Shown one piece after another: positions 35,495 to 43,762 of a stretch of DNA of 64,000 nt. How positions within the stretch are numbered: position 1 is the first letter of the stretch; every line of letters begins with the position of its first letter. Where the stretch lies: positions 2,046,001-2,110,000 of the forward strand of contig OZ244866.1 in NCBI GenBank assembly GCA_965221185.1. The letters run 5' to 3'. Source of the stretch: Aldehydirespirator sp965221185. Its GTDB lineage: Bacteria; Actinomycetota; Acidimicrobiia; Acidimicrobiales; Aldehydirespiratoraceae. Below the pieces are notes generated by a model. It searched no databases, was not told the origin of the DNA, and worked only from the letters and a program-made list of their open reading frames with translations. The translations under genes were made by a program, and so were the position numbers.

Positions 35495-36361
35495 TCAGCG
35501 GTCATTGAGCCCGAACTTCGTCTTGAGCACCTGGTGGAACCGGCGGGTCCCGAAGGTCACCAGGCGAGCCGGATGTGGCGACGCGGAACACACCACGACA
35601 TCGTGCTGGTCGAGCCCGGCCAGCCGGCGGCCGTCAACCGACAGCACTGCGCCCCGGTCCGACAGGACCTCCAGCTGCACCCTGGTGCCATCCGCCACCA
35701 CCATGGAGCGGTCGAAGAGCATGTGGGGCGAGACCGGCGTGAGCAGCAGCGCCCGATGGTTCGGGTCGATCACAGGCCCTCGCGCCGACAGGGCATAAGC
35801 GGTGGACCCGGTCGGGGTGGACACGATGAAACCGTCGGCCGCGTAGGTGGTGAAGTGCTCACCGTCGAACGCGACCCCCAGGCGCAAGGCGTAGGAGGCG
35901 GCGGGCCGCTCCACGACGGCCTCGTTCAGAGCGAGGCACCGTTGCCGGACCGGATCTGCGCCGGCAGCCGAGGCTGCGAACTCCACGGTGAGCAGCATTC
36001 GATCCTCGATGCCGTGGTCGCCGGCCAGCACCCGGTCGATGGCGGAGTGAGCGTCGGCGGGCGCCACCTCTGTGAGGTAGCCCATGCGGCCGAAGTTGAC
36101 GCCGAGGATCGGCACGCCCGTCTCGCCGACGAGCTCGACGGCCCGCAGGATCGATCCGTCACCGCCGAGAGTCACCACCGCGTCCAGGCCTTCCGCGAAG
36201 CGCTCCGGATCTGCCTCCAGATGCGAGCACGACGCCGCGGCCGCCTCCTCGGGCGGCATGCGGACTTCATGGCCCTCTCCGGTGAGCCAGAGCGACAGGT
36301 CGCGGGCCGCGGCTGCAGCCTCCGGTCGTCCCTGATGAACGATCAGACCGACAACCGCCAT
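35495..36361 (-). CDS. nadK: NAD kinase
   Basis: A 288-residue ATP/polyphosphate-dependent kinase making NADP. GGDGSILRAVELVGETGVPILGVNFGRMGYLTEV carries the GGDGT-like catalytic motif (GGDGS here) and NE/D motif region; TPTGSTAYALSARGP is the second conserved stretch. ATG 36361 is used; a GTG at 36370 overlapping the tlyA stop would add three residues. It is coupled to tlyA. Confidence 0.94.
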   Translation of the reverse strand: MAVVGLIVHQGRPEAAAAARDLSLWLTGEGHEVRMPPEEAAAASCSHLEADPERFAEGLDAVVTLGGDGSILRAVELVGETGVPILGVNFGRMGYLTEVAPADAHSAIDRVLAGDHGIEDRMLLTVEFAASAAGADPVRQRCLALNEAVVERPAASYALRLGVAFDGEHFTTYAADGFIVSTPTGSTAYALSARGPVIDPNHRALLLTPVSPHMLFDRSMVVADGTRVQLEVLSDRGAVLSVDGRRLAGLDQHDVVVCSASPHPARLVTFGTRRFHQVLKTKFGLNDR

Positions 36362-36366
36362 CGAGC

Positions 36367-37179
36367 TCACGCTCTTGCGCCGACCGCGTCGGCCACGGCC
36401 CGGTCGACGGCGATGTCCGGGTCGGACAAGCCGCGGGCGCGGTTGCGCGCATCGGCGTGCAGCAGGAACTCGACATTGCCCTCGGCGCCGGTCACAGGAG
36501 AGACCATGACCCCCATGATGGCGGCTCCCGCGCTCACAATTGCACCCCATGCCCCGAGCAGTGCCTGCCGCCACACGTCGGGGTCGCGGATCACGCCGCG
36601 GCCGCGGTCGGCCTCGACCCGGCCCGCTTCGAACTGAGGCTTCACCAACACGACGATGTCGGCGGCGGCCAGACGGCAGAGATCGGCCGCGATCAGTCGC
36701 AGCGATATGAACGAGACGTCGGCCACGACCAGCGGGGCCGGTCCGCCGATGGCGGCCACGTCGACGCCACGCACGTCGGTGCGTTCGAATGATGACACTC
36801 GCGGGTCGGCCCGCAGACGCTCGTGAAGCTGGTTGCGGCCCACATCGATGGCGGCCACCTCCACCGCGCCGTGCTGCAGCAGGCAGTCGGTGAAGCCGCC
36901 GGTCGACGCCCCGACATCGATAGCCCGGCGCCCAACCACCGAGATGCCGAAGGTGTCCAGAGCGGCTTCGAGCTTGCGCCCGCCCCTAGACACGTAGCGA
37001 GGCGGGTCGCCCGCCAACACGACGGCCTCGCCCGGGTGAACCAGGCGCGACGGCTTGACCGCCGGCGATCCGCCCACCCTCACGCGCCGGCTCTCGATGA
37101 GCCTCTGGGCCTCGGTGCGGCTGCTGGCCATGCCGCGGCGCACCATCTCGGCGTCGAGCCGGCGGCGCCTTCCGGTCAC
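36367..37179 (-). CDS. tlyA: TlyA family rRNA (cytidine-2'-O)-methyltransferase
   Basis: A 270-residue protein with an S4 RNA-binding domain at residues 1-60 (RLDAEMVRRGMASSRTEAQR) and an FtsJ-like methyltransferase: SAM motif DVGASTGGFTDCLLQHGA near residue 85, VSFISLRLIAADLC, and VVLVKPQFEAGR. The family 2'-O-methylates 16S/23S rRNA; loss gives capreomycin resistance in mycobacteria. The start is GTG. The old name hemolysin A is misleading. Confidence 0.93.
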   Translation of the reverse strand: MTGRRRRLDAEMVRRGMASSRTEAQRLIESRRVRVGGSPAVKPSRLVHPGEAVVLAGDPPRYVSRGGRKLEAALDTFGISVVGRRAIDVGASTGGFTDCLLQHGAVEVAAIDVGRNQLHERLRADPRVSSFERTDVRGVDVAAIGGPAPLVVADVSFISLRLIAADLCRLAAADIVVLVKPQFEAGRVEADRGRGVIRDPDVWRQALLGAWGAIVSAGAAIMGVMVSPVTGAEGNVEFLLHADARNRARGLSDPDIAVDRAVADAVGARA

Positions 37180-37191
37180 AGCGGCGGGCCC

Positions 37192-37208
37192 AGAGGCCGA
37201 GCGAACAG
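37192..37208 (+). repeat. Dispersed repeat fragment I (end only)
   Basis: CAGAGGCCGAGCGAACAGAC matches one end of the repeat family as in copy E; no core follows. It lies in the 87-bp gap between tlyA and the alpha/beta hydrolase gene. Confidence 0.45.
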
Positions 37209-37266
37209 ACCGCGATTAACGCCACGCCGCACCGCGAGATGCTCGCAACCCAAAGTGCGCTCGCTC

Positions 37267-38097
37267 TCAGCCCGCGCTGCGGGACTGGCGATCAAGCCAG
37301 CCGAGAGTGAACGCGTTCCACTCCTCGGCCATCTCGTGGAAGGCGATGTGGCTGGAGTGGGGGCCGCGGAACACGTGCATGGCGGAGCCGACTATGGCTC
37401 GCTGCACCTCCAGGCCGTAGCGGGTCGGCACCTGCCAGTCGACCTCTCCCGAGGTGATGAGCGTGGGGACTGCGATGGACCCGAGACGATCGAGTGCGTC
37501 GTGGGTCTTGTCGGCGTGGAAGTGCCCGAGCAATCCCGCCGCCGACGGGGGATGCGGATTCTCGAGAATGAAGCCGCGCTCGAAGGCCTCAACATCGGCG
37601 GGCTGCTCGTTGATGAACGTCGGGCTGGCCACCCACAGCAGGGCGGTGCGGATGTAGCCCGCCAAGTCGTCGTGGAGGATGTACGTCTCGATGGAGTCGA
37701 TCATGCGGATGAACCACTCGTCGGAGCGTCCCCAGGTGCAGTGCAACTGCAGGGTCGCCACCTTGTCGGGATGGTTCACTGCGAGCTCCTGGGCCGTGGC
37801 CGAGCCGAGGGACAGACCCGAGACGTGGGCCCGCTCCACGCCGAGGTAGTCGAGCAGGGCGGCGGCGTCGGCGGCGAGGATGCGCATGGAGTATTCGCTC
37901 ACATCGGTCGGATGTGTGGACCGGCCCGTGCCCCGGTTGTCGTAGGTGATGACCGTGTAATTGTGCCGGTAGGCCTCCACCTGGCCAGCCCATGTCGAAT
38001 GGTCGGCACCGGTTCCCATGATGAGAAGCAGGGGTTCGCCGGTTCCCTCAACCTCGTAGTACACGTCGATTCCGGTGGGCAGGTCGGTGAACGGCAT
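37267..38097 (-). CDS. Alpha/beta-fold hydrolase
   Basis: A 276-residue cytosolic hydrolase beginning MPFTDLPTGIDVYYEVEGTGEPLLLI. The nucleophile elbow is GLSLGSA near residue 97, a probable acid is Asp in SGEVDWQVP, and the His is in GPHSSHIAFHE. A GGAG site eight bases upstream supports ATG 38097. The family (RutD, 3-oxoadipate enol-lactonase and similar) does not allow a substrate call. It is likely co-transcribed with the amidase upstream (26-bp gap). Confidence 0.88.
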   Translation of the reverse strand: MPFTDLPTGIDVYYEVEGTGEPLLLIMGTGADHSTWAGQVEAYRHNYTVITYDNRGTGRSTHPTDVSEYSMRILAADAAALLDYLGVERAHVSGLSLGSATAQELAVNHPDKVATLQLHCTWGRSDEWFIRMIDSIETYILHDDLAGYIRTALLWVASPTFINEQPADVEAFERGFILENPHPPSAAGLLGHFHADKTHDALDRLGSIAVPTLITSGEVDWQVPTRYGLEVQRAIVGSAMHVFRGPHSSHIAFHEMAEEWNAFTLGWLDRQSRSAG

Positions 38098-38123
38098 CTT
38101 GGACGCTCCTTCTGTGGTCTCGG

Positions 38124-39524
38124 CTAACGGGTAGCAGCTGCACTTTTTGGCGGCTGCCGCCCGGCCACGCCCGCAGCCGACTCGAAGCAGGCGCCGACGC
38201 GCAGCACGGTCTCCTCGTCGAACGGCGGGGCTGCGATCTGCAGGCCGATGGGCAGGCCGTCGCGGTCGAAGCCTGCGGGCACCGACAACGCGGGCAGGCC
38301 CGAGAGGTTGAACGGGCCCGTGGTGCGCACGTAGGCCAACACCACCGGCTCGGTGGACGGGCCGAAGTGCAGGTCGTCCACGCCCTTCGGCGCCGCGGTC
38401 GCGGGCAGGGTCGGGGTGAGCAGCGCATCCAGCCGGTTGCGCACGAAGACGCTGCGCAGGACCTCGGATATGGCCCGCCGGGCCTGCAGCGCCTTGAAGT
38501 AGTGCTCGGGCTCCAACATCAGGCCCGCCACGAGCAGCGTCCTGATCGCGGGATCGATCTGTTCGGGGCGTTCGCGCAGGAGCTGGCGGTGGTACTCGGC
38601 GGCCTCGGGGGCGACTATCCCGAACTCGGCGGCCAGGCCGTGCTCCAGCTCAGGCACCTCCACGCCGATCATGGCCGCGCCGCGGGAGCCGAGCAGATCG
38701 GCCGCGGCCGCGAACGTCTCTGCGACGTCCGGCTGCATGGGATCGAGCGGCGCGCCGCTCAACACCCCGATTCTCAGCCGGTCGACTCCCCGGTCCAAGC
38801 CGCGCGAGTACGCCGGAACGGTCCTGGAGGAGGCTGAGGGATCCAGCGGGTCGGGACCGGCGAGGACTTCCAGCGCGGCGGCACAGCCCTCCACGGTGGC
38901 GGTCAAGGGACCCAGGTGGTCGAGCGACCACGCCAGCGCGGCCACCCCGGCGCGAGACACCCGGCCGTAGGTCGCCTTTAGGCCCACGGTGCCGCACAAC
39001 GACGCCGGGATGCGGATCGAGCCGCCCGTGTCACTGCCGATGGCCATCGGCACGATGCCGGCCGCGACCGCGGCGGCCGACCCGCCGCTGGATCCACCGG
39101 GGATCCGGCTGAGGTTCCACGGGTTGGAGGCCGGCGCGCTGTAGACGCCGCAGGCCAGCTCGTGGGTCGTCGTCTTTCCCACGATGACAGCGCCGCCGCG
39201 GCGCAGGCGCCCAACCAGGGTGGCGTCGGCCGCGGCCGGCGTCGATCCGTAGGCGGGCGAGCCGCAGCGTGTGGGCAGGCCAGCAACGTCGACGATGTCC
39301 TTGATCCCCACCGGCACGCCCATGAGGGGGCCGAGGTCGCGTCCCGCCGCGATGGCCTCGTCGGCCCGTTCAGCAGCCTCGAGGGCGCCGTCGGGGTCCA
39401 TCGCCACGAAGGCGGAGAGCTCGCCGTCGAGCGCAGCCGCCGCAGCCAGGCTCGCCTCAGTGAGCTCGCGGCTGGTGGCGCGACCGGAGCGCAGCGCCCG
39501 GCCAGCCTCCGGAATGCTGGTCAC
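38124..39524 (-). CDS. Amidase signature family amidase
   Basis: A 466-residue amidohydrolase. The catalytic Lys is in PVGIKDIVDVAG (about residue 75), the cis-Ser and nucleophile Ser are in IPGGSSGGSAAAVAAG and GSDTGGSIRIPAS (residues ~150-180). TKCG-like TRCGSPAYG follows the Lys motif. The C-terminal part includes PTLPATAAPKGVDDL. The start overlaps the 79-residue ORF by 4 bp. AtzE/GatA-like amidases use small partner subunits; the overlap suggests the same here. The substrate is unknown. Confidence 0.92.
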   Translation of the reverse strand: MTSIPEAGRALRSGRATSRELTEASLAAAAALDGELSAFVAMDPDGALEAAERADEAIAAGRDLGPLMGVPVGIKDIVDVAGLPTRCGSPAYGSTPAAADATLVGRLRRGGAVIVGKTTTHELACGVYSAPASNPWNLSRIPGGSSGGSAAAVAAGIVPMAIGSDTGGSIRIPASLCGTVGLKATYGRVSRAGVAALAWSLDHLGPLTATVEGCAAALEVLAGPDPLDPSASSRTVPAYSRGLDRGVDRLRIGVLSGAPLDPMQPDVAETFAAAADLLGSRGAAMIGVEVPELEHGLAAEFGIVAPEAAEYHRQLLRERPEQIDPAIRTLLVAGLMLEPEHYFKALQARRAISEVLRSVFVRNRLDALLTPTLPATAAPKGVDDLHFGPSTEPVVLAYVRTTGPFNLSGLPALSVPAGFDRDGLPIGLQIAAPPFDEETVLRVGACFESAAGVAGRQPPKSAAATR

Positions 39525-39760
39525 GTCTCGTTCCGGGCGTCCTCGGCGGCGCCGACATCGGCAGGCCAGCCCGGATCGAAGGCGGTGGGATCCAGCTCGC
39601 CGTGGCCCGAGAGCACGCCGTCGAGGCTCGCGCTCTGCTCGATCCGCCCGGCCAGATCGGCCTGAGTAGCCGCCGGGTCGAAGACTTCATGGTCGAGTCC
39701 GAGGGCGCGCATTCGCGCCGCCGTTGCCTCCACCGGATCGCCGGGGGCGCGGTCACCCAC
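39521..39760 (-). CDS. Small protein encoded with amidase (possible AtzG/GatC-like partner)
   Basis: A 79-residue soluble protein starting with GTG, overlapping ridA by 8 bp and the amidase by 4 bp, so all three are translationally linked. It has a helical first half (VEATAARMRALGLDHEVF) and a Pro/Asp-rich second half (ELDPTAFDPGWPADV). AtzG and GatC are short proteins that wrap around amidases; similarity is not clear from the sequence, so the partner idea rests on gene arrangement. Confidence 0.6.
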   Translation of the reverse strand: MGDRAPGDPVEATAARMRALGLDHEVFDPAATQADLAGRIEQSASLDGVLSGHGELDPTAFDPGWPADVGAAEDARNET

Positions 39761-40154
39761 GGCCGGCGCCGATCACCGCGATCACATCCACCTCCATCTT
39801 GAGGCCGGGCAACCCGAGGGCTGCGGCCTGGCACGCGGTGACGGCCGGGAACGGACGACCCGCGAACACCTCGCGGCGAACCTCGATCTCCTCGGCGATC
39901 TCCCGCACGTCCTGCATGAAATATGTGATCTTGACCACGTCGGCGATGGAGCTGCCCGACGCGGCCAGGACGTTGGCGATGTTGTCCCACACCTGCCGGG
40001 CCTGCTCGGCGACGGTAGTGCCCACCACCTCGCCGTCGGCGTCGAGAGCCACCTGGCCGGCCAGGTAGAGAGTGTCACCGGCCCGCACCGCGTAGGAGTA
40101 CGGCTCCGGCGGCGGGCACAGCCCCGGTACGTCCACCACGGCATCGAGCGGCAC
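39753..40154 (-). CDS. RidA family (YjgF/YER057c/UK114) protein
   Basis: A 133-residue protein of the imine/enamine deaminase family. Signature segments are AVRAGDTLYLAGQVALDADGEVVG, VWDNIANVLAASGSSIADVVKITYFMQDV, and RPFPAVTACQAAALGLPGLKMEVDVIAV, where Arg is the deaminase-type catalytic residue. GTG 40154 lies eight bases after TATATT and gives the normal length; the longer upstream frame crosses the divergent hydrolase. Clustering with an amidase and hydrolases suggests a RutC-like role in a nitrogen catabolic pathway. Confidence 0.9.
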   Translation of the reverse strand: MPLDAVVDVPGLCPPPEPYSYAVRAGDTLYLAGQVALDADGEVVGTTVAEQARQVWDNIANVLAASGSSIADVVKITYFMQDVREIAEEIEVRREVFAGRPFPAVTACQAAALGLPGLKMEVDVIAVIGAGRG

Positions 40155-40162
40155 AGCGGCCC

Positions 40163-40168
40163 AATATA
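40163..40168 (-). promoter_or_regulatory. -10-like TATATT before ridA
   Basis: TATATT ends eight bases before GTG 40154 and is the most consensus-like -10 of the leaderless set. It would drive ridA-small ORF-amidase-hydrolase. Confidence 0.5.
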
Positions 40169-40245
40169 GGGTGTTGTCCTGCTGGCATCCCACCCGGCTC
40201 CGGCCGGGTGCGGAACGCCGGCGCAGTTCGTCCGGAAGGCCGCCG

Positions 40246-41067
40246 ATGCCCACAGTCAACGCCAACGGGGTCGCCCTCTGGTACCAGTTCAGCGGCGAGG
40301 GGGAGACCGTCGTCCAGATTGGCGGGGCCGTCAGCGCCCATGAGGGTTACGCCACGATCACGCCCGGCTTGTCGCAGCACTACAGGGTGCTCGACTACGA
40401 CCACCGCGGCTACGGGAGCAGCGATCGCCCCGCCCAGCGCTACACCCTCGACACCTGGAGCGACGACCTGGCCGGTCTGATGGCCGCGCTGGGACTCGAG
40501 CGGGCCCATATCCACGGCGGATCGATGGGCAGCTTCATCGCCGTCAATTTCGCAGCCCGCTATCCCCACAAGGTCGACAAGCTGATCCTCGGGGCCGGCG
40601 CGGTGGGGCGGTGCGACCGCATGGGGGTGCTGCAGTTCCGGGTCTGGCAGAGCCTGGCCCGGGCCTACGGCGTGGCATCCCGGGAGCTGGCCGAGCAGAT
40701 GCTCACCCACGCCTTCTCCCGCACCTACCTCGACGGCCCGGAGGGCGGCGATCAGGCCCTGGACCAGATGCAGGACGTGACCGCCCGCAACGTGGGCACC
40801 GACGTGTTCATCGACGCCTGCCAGGCCATGATCGACACCGACGTCACCGACCGGCTCAGCGAGGTGAGCGCGCCGACCCTGGTGATGGTCGGATCTTCCG
40901 ATGTGCTCACGCCTCTCGATGCCGGGCCGGGCGGGGCCGGTGCCCGCTTCGTGGCCGAGAACCTGCCCAACGCCCGGCTGGCCGTCTTCGAGGGCAGCGG
41001 CCACGGCCACTACATAGAGCAGCAGGAGGAGTCGCTGACCGCGATCCTGGACTTCCTGGCCGAGTAA
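40246..41067 (+). CDS. Alpha/beta-fold hydrolase (RutD-like)
   Basis: A 273-residue hydrolase beginning MPTVNANGVALWYQFSGEGE. The nucleophile elbow is HGGSMGSFIAVNFAARYP near residue 92; the acid is in MVGSSDVLTPL and the His in GSGHGHYIEQQEE. GGAAGG lies six bases before ATG 40246. It is divergent from ridA, so both units may share control. It differs from the hydrolase at 37.3 kb but belongs to the same superfamily. Confidence 0.88.
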   Translation: MPTVNANGVALWYQFSGEGETVVQIGGAVSAHEGYATITPGLSQHYRVLDYDHRGYGSSDRPAQRYTLDTWSDDLAGLMAALGLERAHIHGGSMGSFIAVNFAARYPHKVDKLILGAGAVGRCDRMGVLQFRVWQSLARAYGVASRELAEQMLTHAFSRTYLDGPEGGDQALDQMQDVTARNVGTDVFIDACQAMIDTDVTDRLSEVSAPTLVMVGSSDVLTPLDAGPGGAGARFVAENLPNARLAVFEGSGHGHYIEQQEESLTAILDFLAE

Positions 41068-41085
41068 CCGCCCTCCGCGAGCGAC

Positions 41086-41203
41086 CAGAGGCCGAGCGGA
41101 AGAGCCGCAGTCCCCAGGACTCCTCAAGAGCTGAGCGAGGCCGTGGCCCGAGCGGCCCGTGAGCGCAGCGAACAAGAGCGGGAACAACGCGCTGGCCGGC
41201 GGG
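41086..41203 (+). repeat. Dispersed repeat copy F before the M20 gene
   Basis: It starts CAGAGGCCGAGCGGA 18 bases after the hydrolase stop, with the core at 41133-41183. Its internal spacer (AGAGCCGCAGTCCCCAGGAC) differs from B-D and resembles copy G. Genuine M20 coding begins after it. Confidence 0.82.
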
Positions 41204-41209
41204 TAGCCT
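41204..41209 (+). promoter_or_regulatory. -10-like TAGCCT before the M20 amidohydrolase
   Basis: TAGCCT ends eight bases before ATG 41218. It sits at the edge of repeat copy F and argues for the short start. Confidence 0.42.
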
Positions 41210-41217
41210 CGCCGGCC

Positions 41218-42474
41218 ATGGGCGAGCCCATTCCAGACTGCGAACTCTTGGAGATCAACGGCAATCGTCTGCTGCAGCGGCTGTGGGACCTGGCCGAGAT
41301 CGGACCCATCGAGGGCGGCGGCAGCAACCGGCTGGCGCTCACCGATGCTGACAAGGCCGGCCGCGACCTGGTGATCACTTGGATGCGAGATTTGGCGCTC
41401 GATGTGAGCATCGACACCATCGGCAACGTGGTGGCCACCCAAACCGATGTCGGCGATGGACCGCCGGTGATGATGGGCTCCCACATCGACACGGTCGCCA
41501 CCGGCGGCAAGTACGACGGCAACCTCGGCGTGCTAGCCGCGCTGGAGGTGATCGAGACGGTGATCGAGCGGGGCGTCGCTCTCGACCGGCCGCTGGCCGC
41601 CGCCTTCTTCACCAACGAGGAGGGCTCGCGCTTCCCTCCCGACATGATGGGCAGCCTCTGCTACACGGGCGGGCTCACCGTGGAGGAGGCCATGTCGGCC
41701 ACCGACGCCGACGGGGCGACGGTGGGAGACGAGCTCCAGCGCATCGCCTACAGCGGTCCCATGCCGTGCCCGGGGCCCGTGCCCCACGCCTTCGTCGAGC
41801 TTCACATCGAGCAGGGTCCGGTGCTGGAGCGCAACGGGGTGCGCATTGGGGCGGTGGAGGGCGTCCAGGGCATCTCCTGGACCGAGATCACGCTCACAGG
41901 CCAGTCCAATCACGCAGGCACTACGCCCATGAGCATGCGCCGAGACGCCGGCCTGGCCGCGGGCGAGGTCGTGGTGGCCGTTCGCCGCATCGCCAGCGAG
42001 ATGGGCGGCACCCAGGTGGGAACGGTCGGGGCGCTGCGGCTTCATCCCGACCTGGTGAACGTGGTGGCGGCCCGGGCGAAGCTGATCGTCGACCTGCGCA
42101 ACACCGACGACGAGGACTTGCAGACCGCCGAGCGGCGGCTGCTGGCCGAACTCAAGCACATCGGCGAAGCTGAAGGCGTGGACATCGACACCAAGTGGGT
42201 GGCCCGCTTCGAGCCGGTGGTCTTCGATCCGCGGGTGGTGTCCCTGGTGGAGTCCACTGCGAAGTCGCTGGGCCTTTCGGTGCAGCGGATGCCGTCGGGG
42301 GCGGGCCACGACGCCCAGATACTGGCCGGTGTATGCCCCGCTGGCATGGTGTTCGTGCCCAGCGTCAAGGGCATCAGCCACAACCCCGCGGAGCACACCG
42401 AGCCCGACGACCTGGCGGCAGGCGCCAACGTGCTGTTGAATACGGTGGTGGCCCTGGCCCGGGACTGTCTGTAG
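41218..42474 (+). CDS. Zn-dependent M20 amidohydrolase (N-carbamoyl-amino acid / allantoate type)
   Basis: A 418-residue enzyme of the hydantoinase/carbamoylase family. Metal ligands lie in MMGSHIDTVATGGKYDGNLG (His, Asp), FFTNEEGSRF (Glu), FVELHIEQGP (His), and GVCPAGMVFVPSVKGISHNPAEHTE (C-terminal His). The dimerisation lid has GQSNHAGTTPMSMRRDA. It probably cleaves an N-carbamoyl or ureido bond. ATG 41218 is chosen from the leaderless -10; the open frame upstream reads repeat copy F (MARAARERSEQERE) and is an artefact. Confidence 0.92.
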   Translation: MGEPIPDCELLEINGNRLLQRLWDLAEIGPIEGGGSNRLALTDADKAGRDLVITWMRDLALDVSIDTIGNVVATQTDVGDGPPVMMGSHIDTVATGGKYDGNLGVLAALEVIETVIERGVALDRPLAAAFFTNEEGSRFPPDMMGSLCYTGGLTVEEAMSATDADGATVGDELQRIAYSGPMPCPGPVPHAFVELHIEQGPVLERNGVRIGAVEGVQGISWTEITLTGQSNHAGTTPMSMRRDAGLAAGEVVVAVRRIASEMGGTQVGTVGALRLHPDLVNVVAARAKLIVDLRNTDDEDLQTAERRLLAELKHIGEAEGVDIDTKWVARFEPVVFDPRVVSLVESTAKSLGLSVQRMPSGAGHDAQILAGVCPAGMVFVPSVKGISHNPAEHTEPDDLAAGANVLLNTVVALARDCL

Positions 42475-42485
42475 ATGCCGCCACT

Positions 42486-43595
42486 ATGACCAGGCGGGCG
42501 ACCTTCACCGGCTGGGGCAAGTGCGTGCCCCCGGTGAAGCTCACCAACGCCGACCTCGAACAGCTCGTGGACACCGACAACGACTGGATCGTGGAGCGCA
42601 CCGGCATCCACGAGCGGGGCATCTCCCACGTCGAGACGACTGACCTGGCCGAGCTGGCGGCCCGCAGGGCGCTGGCCGCGGCCGGCCTCGAGGCCACCGA
42701 CATCGACATGCTCATCCTGGCGACAGTCACGCCCGAGATCACCTGCCCCAGCAACGCCTGCTTCCTGCAGGAGCGCCTGGGCGCGGTCAACGCGGCCGCT
42801 TTCGACCTCAACGCGGCGTGCAGCGGCTGGATCTACGGCACCGCCACCGCGTCGTCGATGATCAGCGGCGGCGTGGCCGAGCGAGTGCTGCTCGTGGGGG
42901 CCGAGAAGCTGCACTGGGTGATGGACTACTGGGACCGGGCCACCTGCATCCTGTTCGGGGACGGCGCGGGCGCCGCAGTGCTCGAGCCGTCGGAGGCCGG
43001 CGACGGCGTGCTCGCCGTCGACCTCGGCGCCGACGGCGCGGCGGGACGGATCATCGTGTTCCCGACCCTCGGCACCCGGGGCCGGTTGAGCCCGGTCCGC
43101 GACCCCTTCGTGCATCGCCTGCACTTCGACGGCCGGGCCGTGTTCAAGATCGCCGTACGGGGTATCCAGGAGTCGGTGCGGCGGGCACTGGACCGTTCGG
43201 GGCTGGGCCTGGCGGACATCGATGCGGTGATCCCCCACCAGGCCAACGAGCGCATCATTTCGGCCGCGGTCCGACGCCTCGGCATTGACCCTGACCGGGT
43301 GATGCTCAACATCGCCACGCACGGCAACTCCGCGGCCGCGTCGGTGCCGATGGCGCTGTCCGACGCCCTGGAGGTGGGGCTGATCGGGCCCGGCTCCATA
43401 GTGGTGCAGACGGCCTTCGGCGGCGGCGTGACCTGGGGGTCCACGGTCACGCGCTGGGGCGAGCGGGTTGAGCCCCTCGGTCTCTGCGATGTTGAGCTGC
43501 CTGCCTGCGATGAGACGGTCTTCGAGCTGCTGGCGGCCAACCGGGATTTCTACGCCCCACTGCACCCTGACGCCACCAGCGACCCGGCTCCCTGA
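42486..43595 (+). CDS. 3-oxoacyl-ACP synthase III family protein (FabH-like)
   Basis: A 369-residue thiolase-fold condensing enzyme. The catalytic Cys lies in FDLNAACSGWIYG near residue 115, the His in AVIPHQANERI near 250 and the Asn in IATHGNSAAASVP near 280. Longer than standard FabH (about 320 residues) owing to a C-terminal extension (VELPACDETVFELLAANRDFYAPL). It may start fatty acid or specialised lipid synthesis. It lies 11 bp after the M20 gene. Confidence 0.87.
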   Translation: MTRRATFTGWGKCVPPVKLTNADLEQLVDTDNDWIVERTGIHERGISHVETTDLAELAARRALAAAGLEATDIDMLILATVTPEITCPSNACFLQERLGAVNAAAFDLNAACSGWIYGTATASSMISGGVAERVLLVGAEKLHWVMDYWDRATCILFGDGAGAAVLEPSEAGDGVLAVDLGADGAAGRIIVFPTLGTRGRLSPVRDPFVHRLHFDGRAVFKIAVRGIQESVRRALDRSGLGLADIDAVIPHQANERIISAAVRRLGIDPDRVMLNIATHGNSAAASVPMALSDALEVGLIGPGSIVVQTAFGGGVTWGSTVTRWGERVEPLGLCDVELPACDETVFELLAANRDFYAPLHPDATSDPAP

Positions 43596-43674
43596 GCGAC
43601 CCGCCGGCGCAAGGCCGCCCCGGCCTTGCCGCGCCATTGCGGAAGCCAATCTTGCTTCGATTGATCCGCACAGT

Positions 43675-43762
43675 TGACCATTACTGAGACTCGTTCCCAA
43701 TGCTCCCAATGCTAATGTTGCGACCTGTTTGCCCCATTCGTCGACATGAAGGAGACCTCCGC
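43675..43762 (+). promoter_or_regulatory. Upstream region of amt with 9-bp tandem repeat
   Basis: The tandem repeat CCCAATGCT occurs at 43696-43704 and 43705-43713, followed by TAATGT (43713-43718) and, before the start, AAGGAG eight bases from ATG. TTGACC lies at 43675. The repeat could be an operator for nitrogen control; no GlnR box was clearly recognised. The rest of the 167-bp gap has only a weak hairpin (TGCGGA...TCCGCA). Confidence 0.35.
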
